From Vallitalea guaymasensis (GTDB lineage Bacteria > Bacillota > Clostridia > Lachnospirales > Vallitaleaceae): 64,000 nt of DNA. Position 1 is the stretch's first letter. Each line of letters opens with the position of its first letter. The translations under genes were made by a program, and so were the position numbers. Below are positions 15,241 through 24,980 of the stretch, piece by piece. The stretch covers positions 930,001-994,000 of the forward strand of contig NZ_CP058561.1 in the NCBI RefSeq assembly GCF_018141425.1. The letters run 5' to 3'. The notes under the pieces were generated by a model. The model was given only the letters and a program-made list of their open reading frames with translations. It made no database searches and was not told the DNA's origin.

Positions 15241-17460
15241 TTAAGCTTTTTTAAGATTTGCTAGTCTAGCCATGAGTTTTTTTACACCAGCACTTGGAAA
15301 ATTAACTGTAACTTCGTAGTCTGCTCCTCCTGGTTGTATAGCAAGTACCTCACCTATACCAAATTTCATATGTTTGACTAAATCCCCTACTTCATAGTTA
15401 AGGGTAAAGTCTCCAGGAGCTGGCATCTTATTTGCGTTCTTTTTAACCACATATGGATTGGACTTCAAGAAACTATGAGCATTTTTTCTAAAACTGGTTT
15501 TCTCATTAGGCATGTCCTGTATTGGTTTTGTGTACTCTAGATCAAATAGCTCATTATTTATCTCTCTAATGAATCTTGATACTTGATTATATTGAGTCAT
15601 ACCTCTAATCATTCTAGAATTAGCACCTAAGAGATATAGTTTCTGTTTAGCTCTTGTAATACCTACATAGCATAATCTTCTTTCTTCTTCAATATCCTCT
15701 TGTTGTCCTGAAGATATGCTCATATAGCTAGGGAACAGACCATCTTCCATACCAGAAATGAAAACGCAAGGGAATTCTAAGCCTTTAGCGCTATGCATAG
15801 TCATAAGAACAACAACATTTGTCTCTTCATTATAGTTATCTATATCAGCTATAAGGGCTACTTCCTCCAAGAAACCATTTAAGGTTGGTTCCTCTTCGTT
15901 ATTCTCATATTCAGTTAACTTGGAAATCAATTCTCCAATATTGTCAATTCTTCCATGTGCCTCATCAGTACCTTCCGCTTCAAGCTCTTTGACATAACCT
16001 GTCCTCTCAATAACTTCATTGGTTAAATCAACTAGACTCATGGTTGCCATCTCAACTCTTAATGTTCTGATAAAATGGGTAAATGCTTCCACTTTCTTAG
16101 AAGAACGTGTCATATTTGGTATCTGGCTCACTTCACAAAGTGCGTCGAAGAAATTCACATCATTATTATATGCATAATTTTCTACTTTATTAATTGTTGT
16201 TGTACCAATTCCTCTTCTTGGAACATTTATTATTCTTTTTACAGCTATATCATCTGTACTGTTATTTATAGTTTTAAGATATGCTAAGATATCTTTTATT
16301 TCTTTTCTTTGATAGAAAGATGTACCACCCACGATTTTATAAGGTATATTGTTAAGTATGAATCTTTCCTCAATAACACGTGATTGAGCATTGGTTCTAT
16401 ATAGGATTGCGTAATCCTTGAAATCTCTGCCTTCTGATTCAATGCCTTTTATTATCTCACCAGCCATGAACTCTGCTTCAGCTTGTTCATTCTGAAGGCA
16501 TCTATAATTAATCAAATCTCCTGATTCATTATCTGTATAGAGGGTCTTATTTTTTCTGCCATAGTTATTACTGATTACTTGATTAGCAGCTTCTAGAATA
16601 TTTTTTGAAGAACGATAGTTCTGCTCAAGTTTTATGACTTCAGCGTTTCTAAAATCTTTTTCAAAATCAAGTATGTTACTAATATCAGCACCACGGAATC
16701 TGTAGATAGACTGGTCATCATCACCAACAACACATAGATTTTTGTATCTGCTTGCCAGTAGACCTACAAAAATATATTGCACATGGTTGGTATCTTGATA
16801 TTCATCCACCATTATGTATTTAAACTTATCCTGATAATATGATAGTACATCTGGGCAAAGCCTGAAGACTTCAACCGTCTTTACTAACAGGTCATCAAAA
16901 TCAAGTGCATTGTTCTTCTTAAGCCTATCCTGATACATTGTATATACTTTTGATACTACTTGATCCCTGTATTCATAAGCTTGTTTTTCAAATTTTTTAG
17001 GAGTAAGCAATTTATCTTTTGCAGAACTTATACTGCTTAGAATACTATTTTCTTTGAACTGCTTAGGGTCAACATTAAGCTGTTTCATGCAGTCACGGAT
17101 TAATTTTTTCTGGTCATCAGTATCATATATAGTAAAATATCGGTCATATCCTATTTTATCAATATGACGTCTTAGTATCTTAACACATGTGGAGTGGAAC
17201 GTACTTACCCATATATCCTCACTTCCAGAGCCCACAAGGTTGTCTACTCTTTCTCTCATCTCTTTAGCTGCTTTGTTGGTAAAAGTGATTGCAAGAATAT
17301 TCCAAGGAGCTACTTTCTTCTCTTCTATGAGATAAGCTATCCTATGTGTCAATACTCTTGTTTTTCCTGATCCTGCTCCAGCTAATATAAGCAAGGGGCC
17401 CTCTGTATGTAATACTGCTTTTTTCTGTTCCTTATTCAAAGAGTCATATCTTTTATCCAT
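15241..17460 (-). CDS. pcrA: UvrD/PcrA ATP-dependent DNA helicase
   Basis: A 739-residue SF1A helicase with all usual motifs: Walker A LILAGAGSGKTRVL (about 26-39), AITFTNKAAKEM, DEYQDTNHVQY (Walker B), VGDDDQSIYRFRGA, LEQNYRSSKNIL and VVLMTMHSAKGLEF near residue 550. The C-terminal segment (YEVGDLVKHMKFGIGEVLAI) is the tudor-like RNA-polymerase-interaction domain found in PcrA. It unwinds DNA in repair and clears RNA polymerase conflicts. I start at the ATG at 17458-17460, after AGGTGG. Confidence 0.95.
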   Translation of the reverse strand: MDKRYDSLNKEQKKAVLHTEGPLLILAGAGSGKTRVLTHRIAYLIEEKKVAPWNILAITFTNKAAKEMRERVDNLVGSGSEDIWVSTFHSTCVKILRRHIDKIGYDRYFTIYDTDDQKKLIRDCMKQLNVDPKQFKENSILSSISSAKDKLLTPKKFEKQAYEYRDQVVSKVYTMYQDRLKKNNALDFDDLLVKTVEVFRLCPDVLSYYQDKFKYIMVDEYQDTNHVQYIFVGLLASRYKNLCVVGDDDQSIYRFRGADISNILDFEKDFRNAEVIKLEQNYRSSKNILEAANQVISNNYGRKNKTLYTDNESGDLINYRCLQNEQAEAEFMAGEIIKGIESEGRDFKDYAILYRTNAQSRVIEERFILNNIPYKIVGGTSFYQRKEIKDILAYLKTINNSTDDIAVKRIINVPRRGIGTTTINKVENYAYNNDVNFFDALCEVSQIPNMTRSSKKVEAFTHFIRTLRVEMATMSLVDLTNEVIERTGYVKELEAEGTDEAHGRIDNIGELISKLTEYENNEEEPTLNGFLEEVALIADIDNYNEETNVVVLMTMHSAKGLEFPCVFISGMEDGLFPSYMSISSGQQEDIEEERRLCYVGITRAKQKLYLLGANSRMIRGMTQYNQVSRFIREINNELFDLEYTKPIQDMPNEKTSFRKNAHSFLKSNPYVVKKNANKMPAPGDFTLNYEVGDLVKHMKFGIGEVLAIQPGGADYEVTVNFPSAGVKKLMARLANLKKA

Positions 17461-17718
17461 ATCTATTACCACCTATAGTAAAGTTTTTCATATACATAAT
17501 ATAATATCATATCGAACATAAATTCGCTAGAGCAAAATAGGACTATTCGAAAGTATTTGCGTCTCAATATAATACACTTAATTTAACAAACTTCTTGCTA
17601 AGTAGTTTTATATACTATATAATAAATATAATGCATAAAATACAATATATAGACATTTTTATTATTGATTAGTTATCTTTTTTAAGTGCTACTCATCATA
17701 TAATGAGGTGATAAATTA

Positions 17719-18336
17719 ATGAATTATTTAACGTATATGAAAAAATTATTAAACCAACTGGAGAACATGGATCATGTTTATTCAAAGGACATACCTAATA
17801 TAAGCCTGTATATGGATCAAGTAACTACATTTATGGATGATAATCTAGGCTCCCTAAAACGTAGGGATGAAGATAAAATATTAACTAAGACAATGATTAA
17901 CAACTATAGTAAAAACCATATACTGCCACCACCAATAAAGAAAAAATATTCGCCTGATCATATGATTATGCTAATATTCATTTATTATTCTAAACATGTG
18001 CTTTCCATAACTGATATTCAAAAACTTTTATCACCTATAAAAGATATGTTAGAAAACAATTCAGATTTTTCTTTGGAAGAATTTTATGATAAATTATTGA
18101 ATGTCCAGAAAGATGAGTTTAAATTATTTAAGCAGCATATAGAAAATACTATTGAAGTAGCAGTTAATACATTTAAAGATTCTGATATAGAAGGTAAAGA
18201 CAAAGATATGTTGGAGCTGTTTAATATCATATATCTATTGACTTTACAAGCAACAGCCCAGAAACACTTGGCAGAAAAATTGATAGACAGATATTTCAAA
18301 CAAAGCTCTGATCCAAAAGAGAATAAAGGGAAATAA
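17719..18336 (+). CDS. DUF1836 domain protein
   Basis: A 205-residue soluble protein. The core MINNYSKNHILPPPIKKKYSPDHMIMLIFIYY (about 74-105) is the DUF1836 signature, an apparent MerR-like DNA-binding fold found widely in Bacillota with no established function. It stands alone, divergent from pcrA, and ends at a bidirectional terminator. Confidence 0.8.
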   Translation: MNYLTYMKKLLNQLENMDHVYSKDIPNISLYMDQVTTFMDDNLGSLKRRDEDKILTKTMINNYSKNHILPPPIKKKYSPDHMIMLIFIYYSKHVLSITDIQKLLSPIKDMLENNSDFSLEEFYDKLLNVQKDEFKLFKQHIENTIEVAVNTFKDSDIEGKDKDMLELFNIIYLLTLQATAQKHLAEKLIDRYFKQSSDPKENKGK

Positions 18337-18340
18337 AATA

Positions 18341-18362
18341 AGCTAACGTTTTAACGTTAGCT
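18341..18362. terminator. Bidirectional terminator between DUF1836 and yerC
   Basis: AGCTAACGTT pairs perfectly with AACGTTAGCT, with TTTT after it on the plus strand and TTATTTT on the minus strand. The yerC stop codon lies inside the stem. Confidence 0.8.
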
Positions 18363-18644
18363 TTTCATTCGTGAAAATACCATATCATAACCGTCATTGC
18401 CATAATTCAATGACCTGTTTACCCTACTTATAGTTGCAGTAGATGCCCCAGTTTTTTCTGCAATCTCTAAGTATGTATGTTGCTCCCTCAACATCTTAGC
18501 TACTTGTAATCTCTGGGCAAGTGACTGTAATTCATTAACTGTACAGATATCTTCGAAAAATAAATAACACTCTTCAGGGTTTTTCAAGTTCAATATAGCC
18601 TCAAAAAGCTTATCCAACTCATTCGATTTAATATTCTTGCTCAT
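18357..18644 (-). CDS. yerC: YerC/YecD-family TrpR-like regulator
   Basis: A 95-residue helix-turn-helix protein of the YerC/YecD group of the TrpR fold: LNLKNPEECYLFFEDICTV, ELQSLAQRLQVAKMLREQ, then the helix-turn-helix EIAEKTGASTATISRVNRSL. Length and motif order match the family exactly. It is thought to bind DNA; its effector is not known. Confidence 0.88.
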   Translation of the reverse strand: MSKNIKSNELDKLFEAILNLKNPEECYLFFEDICTVNELQSLAQRLQVAKMLREQHTYLEIAEKTGASTATISRVNRSLNYGNDGYDMVFSRMKS

Positions 18645-18765
18645 TTATATCCCTCTCCCTTTCTTAAGGTATAATAATAAAACCAAATGGTTTTTCCCAT
18701 TTACTATTATGCCCGACTCCTTAATCAAATTTTACCACGATAAAATATTAAAGTAAAGTAATAAT

Positions 18766-19473
18766 TTATCCTTTCAAAAATCTTTTTAATTTTTCCTTAG
18801 AAGTATTAACTATCAGTTCTTTCGGGAAATTGATTTCTTCAATTAGCTTAATTGCGCTATCGAATTTTCCAACATCGAATGATACATGGGCATCGCTATT
18901 AATAACTACAGAAACATTTTCTTTCATGCATTTCTCAAGCATGATCTTTATCTTGTCAGCACCTTTTCTGAACCCGTTAGGATTCATGGAACTGTTGTTT
19001 ACTTCTAAAAGTACATTATGTTCTTTTGCCGCTTTCACAATTTTATCATAATCAAGAGGATATCTTGCATCATCTGGATGTCCGATTATATTGACATAAG
19101 GATTCTTCATGGCTCCTATTATTGCATTTGTATTCTCTTCTATGTTACCAAAATCAATACATGGTGGATGTAGACTTGCAATTACTATATCCAATTGCTT
19201 AAGTATTACTTCACTAACATCAATATCTCCATTATAATTGATTATATTAGCTTCTATACCTTTTAGCACTTCTACACCATAAATATATTGTGGTAACACT
19301 CCTAGATTACTAAAATAAAACATATGTGCTGAACCTGGCATAGCAGGTGCATGGTCAGTAATAGCTACCAACTCTAGACCTTTCTTAGCAGCTTGTTCAA
19401 TCACTTCTTGCATAGTACTGTATGCATGTCCACTAACTATTGTATGAGTGTGAACATCTAGTATATAATCCAT
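18766..19473 (-). CDS. PHP-domain phosphoesterase (YcdX-like)
   Basis: A 235-residue PHP-family hydrolase. Metal-binding motifs are visible: HTHTIVSGHAYS (about 9-20), AITDHAPAMPGS, IIGHPDDARYP, and SDAHVSFDVGKF near the end. The PHP barrel uses three metals to cleave phosphoesters; YcdX-like members act on small phosphorylated substrates. The start is set at the ATG at 19471-19473; an upstream GTG (19491) overlaps the AAAGGA ribosome site. It lies directly after the chrA pair in the same direction, so it may be co-transcribed. Confidence 0.88.
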   Translation of the reverse strand: MDYILDVHTHTIVSGHAYSTMQEVIEQAAKKGLELVAITDHAPAMPGSAHMFYFSNLGVLPQYIYGVEVLKGIEANIINYNGDIDVSEVILKQLDIVIASLHPPCIDFGNIEENTNAIIGAMKNPYVNIIGHPDDARYPLDYDKIVKAAKEHNVLLEVNNSSMNPNGFRKGADKIKIMLEKCMKENVSVVINSDAHVSFDVGKFDSAIKLIEEINFPKELIVNTSKEKLKRFLKG

Positions 19474-19494
19474 TAGATCAGATCCTTTCACTTA

Positions 19495-20055
19495 TTACCA
19501 TATAATAATCCCTATAATCCCTGCTGAAATAATATAATAAATAGGATGCTTCTTGTATTTTATCACTGCAAACATAGTAACTGCAAATAGAATTATTGAT
19601 TTCACATCAAATAAATTGCCTATAATCTTAGTTTCATTGTATAAATCAATGTTAACAACTGAAACCATAGCTACATTAATAACAGCGGTAAGTATCAGAC
19701 CTATAACAGTCGCTCTAAGTCCTACAAAAATTGCCTTGACAACAGGTTTCTCATTAAAATGCTTCAAAAACTTTGCTACAATAATTATAATTATGAATCC
19801 AGGTAGTATAACTCCTATAGACGATATTAGTGACCCTAAAAACCCTGCCTGGTCATAACCTACAAAAGTAGCCATATTGATTGCAATAGCTCCCGGTGTT
19901 GATTGGGATATGGCTATCATATCAGTAAACTGTTCTTTAGTCAGCCAACCATAGGCAGTCGCTTTTTCTTGAAGTAAAGGCAGCATAGCCAAACCGCCAC
20001 CATAAGTAAATAGACCGATTTTAAAAAACTCATAGAATAACCTAGCTAGGATCAT
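19495..20055 (-). CDS. Chromate transporter subunit (short ChrA)
   Basis: A 186-residue, six-helix membrane protein carrying one CHR domain: FFKIGLFTYGGGLAMLPLLQ and QSTPGAIAINMATFVGY are the diagnostic stretches. Short CHR proteins work as pairs; the second half-transporter gene overlaps its start by 14 bases. Such pairs export chromate in some bacteria, but many in anaerobes have no proven substrate. Confidence 0.88.
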   Translation of the reverse strand: MILARLFYEFFKIGLFTYGGGLAMLPLLQEKATAYGWLTKEQFTDMIAISQSTPGAIAINMATFVGYDQAGFLGSLISSIGVILPGFIIIIIVAKFLKHFNEKPVVKAIFVGLRATVIGLILTAVINVAMVSVVNIDLYNETKIIGNLFDVKSIILFAVTMFAVIKYKKHPIYYIISAGIIGIIIW

Positions 20056-20605
20056 TATCTTTTTCCTTTCTATAGTAAATGAATATACTTATAATTGCAG
20101 CTCCTACAATTACATATATTGGTGATATATTAAAAATCAAGACACAAACAAAAGATGCCGTAAGAAGTACTACTCCCCAAATATCTTTAACAGATTTTCT
20201 GACCATTTTGTAGACTGATAGTATCAATAACGCTAAGACTGCAATCCTTATTCCCTTAAAAGCATTTGCTACTGCTGTAATCTCTCTGAACCTGTTAAAA
20301 AATATTGATATAATAACTATTATAATAATAGAAGGAGATATGACTCCAAGAGATGCAGCTACCGCACCCCAGACTCCTTTTCCTTTTATACCAAGTAATG
20401 CAGAAGTATTTACAGCTATTACTCCTGGAATGGATTGTGCTAATGCATAACTATCAAGAACTTCTTCTTCAGTGGACCATTTGTATTTCTCTACTAACTC
20501 TTTTTCCACTATAGGAAGCATTGCATAACCTCCACCGATAGTAAATAACCCTATCTTAAAAAATACCAAGTAATATTTAATAATCTCTTTAAAATTATTC
20601 ATCAT
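20042..20605 (-). CDS. Chromate transporter subunit (short ChrA), partner
   Basis: A 187-residue CHR-domain protein, partner of the overlapping downstream gene: FFKIGLFTIGGGYAMLPIVE and QSIPGVIAVNTSALLGI. It has the same six-helix arrangement and is first in the pair. Paired short ChrA proteins probably form a heterodimer with opposite topologies. Confidence 0.88.
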   Translation of the reverse strand: MMNNFKEIIKYYLVFFKIGLFTIGGGYAMLPIVEKELVEKYKWSTEEEVLDSYALAQSIPGVIAVNTSALLGIKGKGVWGAVAASLGVISPSIIIIVIISIFFNRFREITAVANAFKGIRIAVLALLILSVYKMVRKSVKDIWGVVLLTASFVCVLIFNISPIYVIVGAAIISIFIYYRKEKDNDPS

Positions 20606-20833
20606 TAATCACCTTTTAATTATTACGTCAAAACTCAACATATTTTACCATATAAACAGTTATATTTAAAGGAAAAAATCTACCAAAATAATTATAATAT
20701 TCTATTATCATTTTAAGATTATTACTATAGGTAATAAATGTAACAGGTACAATCTAATTCGCATAGTATATTTAATACCAAAGTAAGCAACCAACCAGCA
20801 GTTGTTTATATCACAAAATAAGGAGGTTTATTA

Positions 20834-21061
20834 GTGAGAAGAAAATTGGTTAGCTTAGTAGTACTTATAATTGTTGCATTATCTGCAATGCTCAGTGGAT
20901 GTAATAACAAAAGTAATCTTACAACTGTAAGACTTAACGAAGTTGTTCATTCAATATTCTATGCTCCTCAATATGTAGCCATTGAAAAAGGTTTCTTTGA
21001 AGATGAAGGGCTTGATATTGAACTAACTACAGGATGGGGAAATGAGTACATCAGTACATAA
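20834..21061 (+). CDS. ABC transporter substrate-binding lipoprotein, 5' part (interrupted gene)
   Basis: GTG start after AAGGAGG. A lipoprotein signal (VVLIIVALSAMLSGC, Cys about 23) precedes a typical NMT1/THI5 start: HSIFYAPQYVAIEKGFFEDE, then GLDIELTTGWG. At 21039 the gene sequence ends and a foreign element begins; the frame then runs into TAA after seven codons (ending EYIST). The rest of the gene resumes at 24981. Joining 21039 to 24981 gives exactly 1002 bases, 333 residues, without a frame break, reading ELTTGWGADKSMTALISN as in the family. It would capture a small ligand (thiamine-precursor, nitrate, sulfonate and similar) at the outer membrane face. Confidence 0.85.
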   Translation: MRRKLVSLVVLIIVALSAMLSGCNNKSNLTTVRLNEVVHSIFYAPQYVAIEKGFFEDEGLDIELTTGWGNEYIST

Positions 21062-22688
21062 AATCTATTATTATCTCATCTTCACTAATAATAATCTTCT
21101 TAATGATTTTACTTAGAATTGCTTTCTTCTCATTTAGGGAAGCATTGCTGTATCTATCTTCTAAACTACTAAAGTCCTGATTTTTAGTATTTATTGTTTT
21201 TATTTTTATGTCAGCATCAAGATTATGATTCGATAATTTCTGTATCTCCGCATCTATTTTTGTAAGTTTAGCCTTGTTACGATTGATATTATTAATATAT
21301 ATATCAACTTTATCTTCTTCACCGTTAATAAAACATTCATCTATTGCTATCTCATATTTTATGATTAATTTTTCAAGCTTATCTCTTAATATTATCAAGT
21401 TATTGAGTTCATTTTGTTTTGTATGAATATTGCTGCTTATCTTTTCATCAAAGACTTGTTTATATCTTCTATCATTAAAAGTCCTTAATTCATATAGTAT
21501 TATTTTATCAATGATAGAATCATATCTTAGTACGCTGTATATATTCTTATTTGTAATCTCCTTATGTTTAACTTTGTTAACTTTAGAATTAGGGCAATAA
21601 TAATAATACACTTTCAGCTGTATATCCTTATTGTCTTTCTTTCTGTGATACTTGCTTATAGAATAACCTGTTTTAAGTTTTGCTCCACATCTACAGTAAA
21701 TCAGTCCACTACAAAGTGCATTATCACTTATTGTTGCCGTACTTACCTTAACATCTTTTCTTTTTTTGCGTCTTTCCAACAATAACCCTGCTTGATAAAA
21801 ATCTTCGTTACTGATTATCTTAAGCTCTTCGTTATATGGTTGCAACTTATATTCTTCTCTTTTGTTCTTGACTACCTTATCTCTGGTTGATTTAGTTTTA
21901 TTATATGCTTTTTGACCTATATATGCTGGATTTCTCAGTATTCTTGTTATGGTTGAAGCTCTCCATAGATACTGATTTTCCTTTATATCAATATTATGGT
22001 CTAATGCCTCTTTCTTTTTTCTAGTTAAATAACTGTTTTCATTTAAGTAGTTAGCTATTCTTACTGTACCCATATTTTTATTAATGTATAAATCAAATAT
22101 CTTTCTTACTATATTTGCTTCGTTCTCATCAATAATCATCTTATTTATACACTTGCCTTTTTTATTTTTAAAATCAGTATTAATTAATCTATATCCAAAT
22201 GGTAACCCTCCCAAAAATTTTCCTTCTTCATTTTTATCTGCAAAAGAGGATTTGACTCTCATAGAAGTCTTGATACTTTCAAATTCAGCAGTCCAGCTAT
22301 TAAAAAAATTGATTAACTTGTCCATGTGGGAATCCGTTTTGATTTCAGCATCTGTAGACGTTTCAAACACTCTTATTTCATTATTAGACAGAACCTGTAG
22401 AATGTGAGGTGCTTCGTCTGAACGCCTAGTCAATCTATCATTATTATAGATTAATAATATATCAAATTCTTTTTTTTCAGCCCGCATAAGAATCTTAATC
22501 AACTCATATCTATCTTTTAGAGGAGTTTTGAACCCTGAAACATCAATTTCAGTATACTCATCTATTATTTTTAGTCCGTTGGTTTCACAAAAATCCCTAC
22601 AGCTTTTTTTCTGCATAGCTTCATCCTGTTTATCTGTACTAACCCTATACAATGCTATAGTTCTTAATCCCTTTATGTTATGATACAT
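21051..22688 (-). CDS. Large serine recombinase of element 1
   Basis: A 545-residue integrase/excisionase of the large serine recombinase family. The N-terminal resolvase domain has ALYRVSTDKQ with the catalytic Ser17, and NNDRLTRRSDEAP. The recombinase domain follows (GGLPFGYRLIN, then ILRNPAYIGQKAYNK), then a zinc-ribbon-like part (ALCSGLIYCRCGAKLKTG with the distal CPNS) and a coiled-coil stretch near 420-480. The start is the ATG at 22686-22688, after GGGGGTG. Its 3' end lies at the element's left edge. It probably catalyses site-specific insertion at GGATGGGG and, with a directionality factor, excision that would repair the transporter gene. Confidence 0.93.
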   Translation of the reverse strand: MYHNIKGLRTIALYRVSTDKQDEAMQKKSCRDFCETNGLKIIDEYTEIDVSGFKTPLKDRYELIKILMRAEKKEFDILLIYNNDRLTRRSDEAPHILQVLSNNEIRVFETSTDAEIKTDSHMDKLINFFNSWTAEFESIKTSMRVKSSFADKNEEGKFLGGLPFGYRLINTDFKNKKGKCINKMIIDENEANIVRKIFDLYINKNMGTVRIANYLNENSYLTRKKKEALDHNIDIKENQYLWRASTITRILRNPAYIGQKAYNKTKSTRDKVVKNKREEYKLQPYNEELKIISNEDFYQAGLLLERRKKRKDVKVSTATISDNALCSGLIYCRCGAKLKTGYSISKYHRKKDNKDIQLKVYYYYCPNSKVNKVKHKEITNKNIYSVLRYDSIIDKIILYELRTFNDRRYKQVFDEKISSNIHTKQNELNNLIILRDKLEKLIIKYEIAIDECFINGEEDKVDIYINNINRNKAKLTKIDAEIQKLSNHNLDADIKIKTINTKNQDFSSLEDRYSNASLNEKKAILSKIIKKIIISEDEIIIDFMY

Positions 22689-22727
22689 AAGTAACACCCC
22701 CTGTATACATATGTTGAATTGTTTTCT

Positions 22728-22868
22728 CTAATCATTCCTACCTATATCGACTAATATATTGAAGACTCTATCCTCCACTTGTTCTTTTTCCTTGTCTTCC
22801 CCCTTGTAATTACATATAACCTTAATACCATTAACATATTTTATCTTAGTTATATTGTCGTTTTCCAC
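22728..22868 (-). CDS. 46-aa protein upstream of recombinase 1; candidate excision factor
   Basis: A GTG after GGGAG opens a 46-codon frame (MENDNITKIKYVNGIKVICN, then a charged stretch, then EDRVFNILVDIGRND). It is 39 bases before the recombinase and in the same direction, so they are probably co-transcribed. Small basic or acidic proteins beside large serine recombinases can serve as recombination directionality factors, but that role here is inference. It is too short for confident family assignment. Confidence 0.5.
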   Translation of the reverse strand: MENDNITKIKYVNGIKVICNYKGEDKEKEQVEDRVFNILVDIGRND

Positions 22869-23000
22869 TTAAATTTCTCCCATATTAACATATATCTATT
22901 AATATGCCTTCTATAATATGTCCTATTAATTCTATTGAAAAAGTTATTGTACAAATATAATCTATAATATAGATTTTTACATAAATACGTTTGGATAATT

Positions 23001-23030
23001 TTGACAAAATATAACATAAAATGATATAAT
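23001..23030 (+). promoter_or_regulatory. Sigma-A promoter of the element-borne chemoreceptor
   Basis: TTGACA at 23001-23006, 18 bases, TATAAT at 23025-23030. The chemoreceptor ATG follows at 23076 with GGAGGTAG before it. Confidence 0.8.
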
Positions 23031-23075
23031 GCATCTTATCTATATAACTAGCATTTTTTTAACGGAGGTAGTAAC

Positions 23076-24851
23076 ATGCATTGGTTCAAGAATTTGAAAA
23101 TCGCAACAAAAATTTTAACAGGATTCCTATTAGTTTCTTTAATTACGGGTGTTGTAGGATTTGTTGGTTATCGTGCAATGGATCTTATAATGGATGATCA
23201 ATATGAGATTGCTGACGTACGTCTTCCAAGTGTAGAATCCATATTAGTCATCAATGAAGCCCACACAGCAATCATCGCAGGAGAACGTGCATTAATTAAT
23301 AATGACTTATCCAACACCAAATTCAGAAATGATCAATATGCTTATATTCAAAGTGCTTATGACAGAGCTGATCAAGCATGGGAAGTATACTCAGCACTCC
23401 CACAGACAGAAGAAGAAGCTGTCAATTGGGAAAAACTTACAACAGAATGGAATAAGTGGAAAGAACTAAATCAACAAATAATAGACTTATCCAAACAAAA
23501 AGATAAGCTTATAGCATCAGGATTATCAGCTACTGATGATAAAATAGTAGACATTGACAAACGTTCAAGACAAGTCTCATTAAACAACAGAGAATTATTC
23601 TTAAAAGTTGATAGTATGCTTGATGAGATCATTGTACTTAATATGAACGAGGCTGATAAAGCTAATGACAAAGGTATCGAGACCTACGCTGCAGCTAAGT
23701 TAATAGTACTTGGAACAATTATTTTTGGAGTAGTAGTAGCAATTATTCTAGGTATCCTTATATCAAGAGGAATCAGAAAGCCTATTAAAAAATCTATAAA
23801 CATGTTAAAAGATATATCTGAAGGTGAAGGTGATTTGACCAAGAGACTTAATATATCTACTAAGGATGAATTAGGCGAATTAGCAAAATACTTCAATTTA
23901 TTTGTTGACAATATACATGATCTTATATCACAAGTAAAACTTAATGCGGATAATCTAGCAGTATCATCTAATGAGATTTCATTAGGGATGGAACATTCCA
24001 ACCAAGGTATGGAAGAGATAGCTAACGGTATAGCTAGTGTATCTGATAGTTCTCAGAATAATGTTAGTGTAATCGAAGAAGCAACAGCAAGCATTCAAGA
24101 ATTAGCAAGTACTGCTGATATGGTTTCAATAGAAGTCAAGAGTGCTTTTGAAGATAGTAATTCAGCTCTAGAATATGCTAATCAAGGTGCTGATAATATT
24201 CAACAAGTAGTTAATGCCAACAATAAAGTGAAAATATCAACAGATCAAGTATACGAAGCTATTGTCAACTTAAAAGCATCATCTGATAAAATAGGTGAAA
24301 TAGTAACTATAATTACAAACATTTCCGAACAGACTAACCTACTTGCATTAAATGCAGCTATAGAAGCAGCAAGAGCTGGTGAGCATGGTAAAGGATTCGC
24401 AGTAGTTGCAGATGAAGTTAGAAACCTGGCAGAAGAAAGCAAAGAGTCAGCATTAAGCATTAGTAACTTGATAGGTGAAATACAAATAAAGGCTGATAAT
24501 GCTAGTTCAGCTATCTCTCAAGGACAAGAATTAGTTGAAGTCAGTGTTGATAAATCTAATGTCATTCATGACCATTTTAAAAATATATTGAACTCAATCA
24601 AAAACATAAATGATAAGATTGAAATGATATCAGATTCATCTAATCAGCAAACCTTGGTAGCTGAAGAAATGACAAAAGCAATGGATCAGATGTCATCATC
24701 AATCCAAGAGGATGCCAGTTCCGTTCAACAGATCAACAGCGTCATTGAAGAACAAGCAAGCTCCTTTGAAGAGATTGGGGCTAGTATTGAAGAGCAAAAA
24801 ACCGTTGCGTATACTTTAAAAGATAAAACTGATAAATTCAAAGTAGAATAA
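23076..24851 (+). CDS. Methyl-accepting chemotaxis protein carried by element 1
   Basis: A 591-residue chemoreceptor. Transmembrane helix 1 spans about 13-32, an extracellular four-helix-bundle sensor about 33-203, transmembrane helix 2 about 205-230 ([20 protein letters not shown]), then HAMP (about 231-285) and a long cytoplasmic signalling domain. The conserved hairpin tip reads [19 protein letters not shown], followed by [18 protein letters not shown]. No sign of decay. It would signal to CheA/CheW encoded elsewhere. A receptor as the only metabolic cargo of a recombinase island is unusual. The ligand is unknown. Confidence 0.93.
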   Translation: MHWFKNLKIATKILTGFLLVSLITGVVGFVGYRAMDLIMDDQYEIADVRLPSVESILVINEAHTAIIAGERALINNDLSNTKFRNDQYAYIQSAYDRADQAWEVYSALPQTEEEAVNWEKLTTEWNKWKELNQQIIDLSKQKDKLIASGLSATDDKIVDIDKRSRQVSLNNRELFLKVDSMLDEIIVLNMNEADKANDKGIETYAAAKLIVLGTIIFGVVVAIILGILISRGIRKPIKKSINMLKDISEGEGDLTKRLNISTKDELGELAKYFNLFVDNIHDLISQVKLNADNLAVSSNEISLGMEHSNQGMEEIANGIASVSDSSQNNVSVIEEATASIQELASTADMVSIEVKSAFEDSNSALEYANQGADNIQQVVNANNKVKISTDQVYEAIVNLKASSDKIGEIVTIITNISEQTNLLALNAAIEAARAGEHGKGFAVVADEVRNLAEESKESALSISNLIGEIQIKADNASSAISQGQELVEVSVDKSNVIHDHFKNILNSIKNINDKIEMISDSSNQQTLVAEEMTKAMDQMSSSIQEDASSVQQINSVIEEQASSFEEIGASIEEQKTVAYTLKDKTDKFKVE

Positions 24852-24875
24852 ATCTACTAATGTAATTACATTCTA

Positions 24876-24903
24876 AGGGCTGTCTAATAATAGGCAGTCC
24901 TTA
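24876..24903 (+). terminator. Terminator of the chemoreceptor gene
   Basis: AAGGGCTGTCT and AGGCAGTCCTT pair through G-U wobbles around AATAAT, 24 bases after the stop codon, just inside the right end of element 1. Confidence 0.65.
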
Positions 24904-24980
24904 ATCTATATTAATTCACCTCTAATAATAGTTAATAAAATCCCCAAAAAACTTTGAGCTAACTACTCCTCTGGATGGGG

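Larger units (their letters stand above)
21032..24980. mobile_element. Serine-recombinase intervening element 1 (3.94 kb) inside the substrate-binding gene
   Basis: GGATGGGG occurs at both junctions (21032-21039 and 24973-24980). Removing one copy plus the DNA between, 3941 bases, restores an unbroken 333-codon gene. Contents: a large serine recombinase whose stop lies 12 bases inside the left end, a 46-codon gene before it, and a chemoreceptor with its own promoter. There is no transposase, no long terminal repeat and no phage structural gene, so it resembles the sigK skin-type recombinase islands. Joining its ends gives an att site with imperfect TACTCCTCT/AAATGAGTA arms around the core. 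Confidence 0.85.

Noticed and set aside
21032-24980. Prophage
   Set aside because: No structural, replication or lysis genes; only recombinase, a tiny gene and a chemoreceptor.
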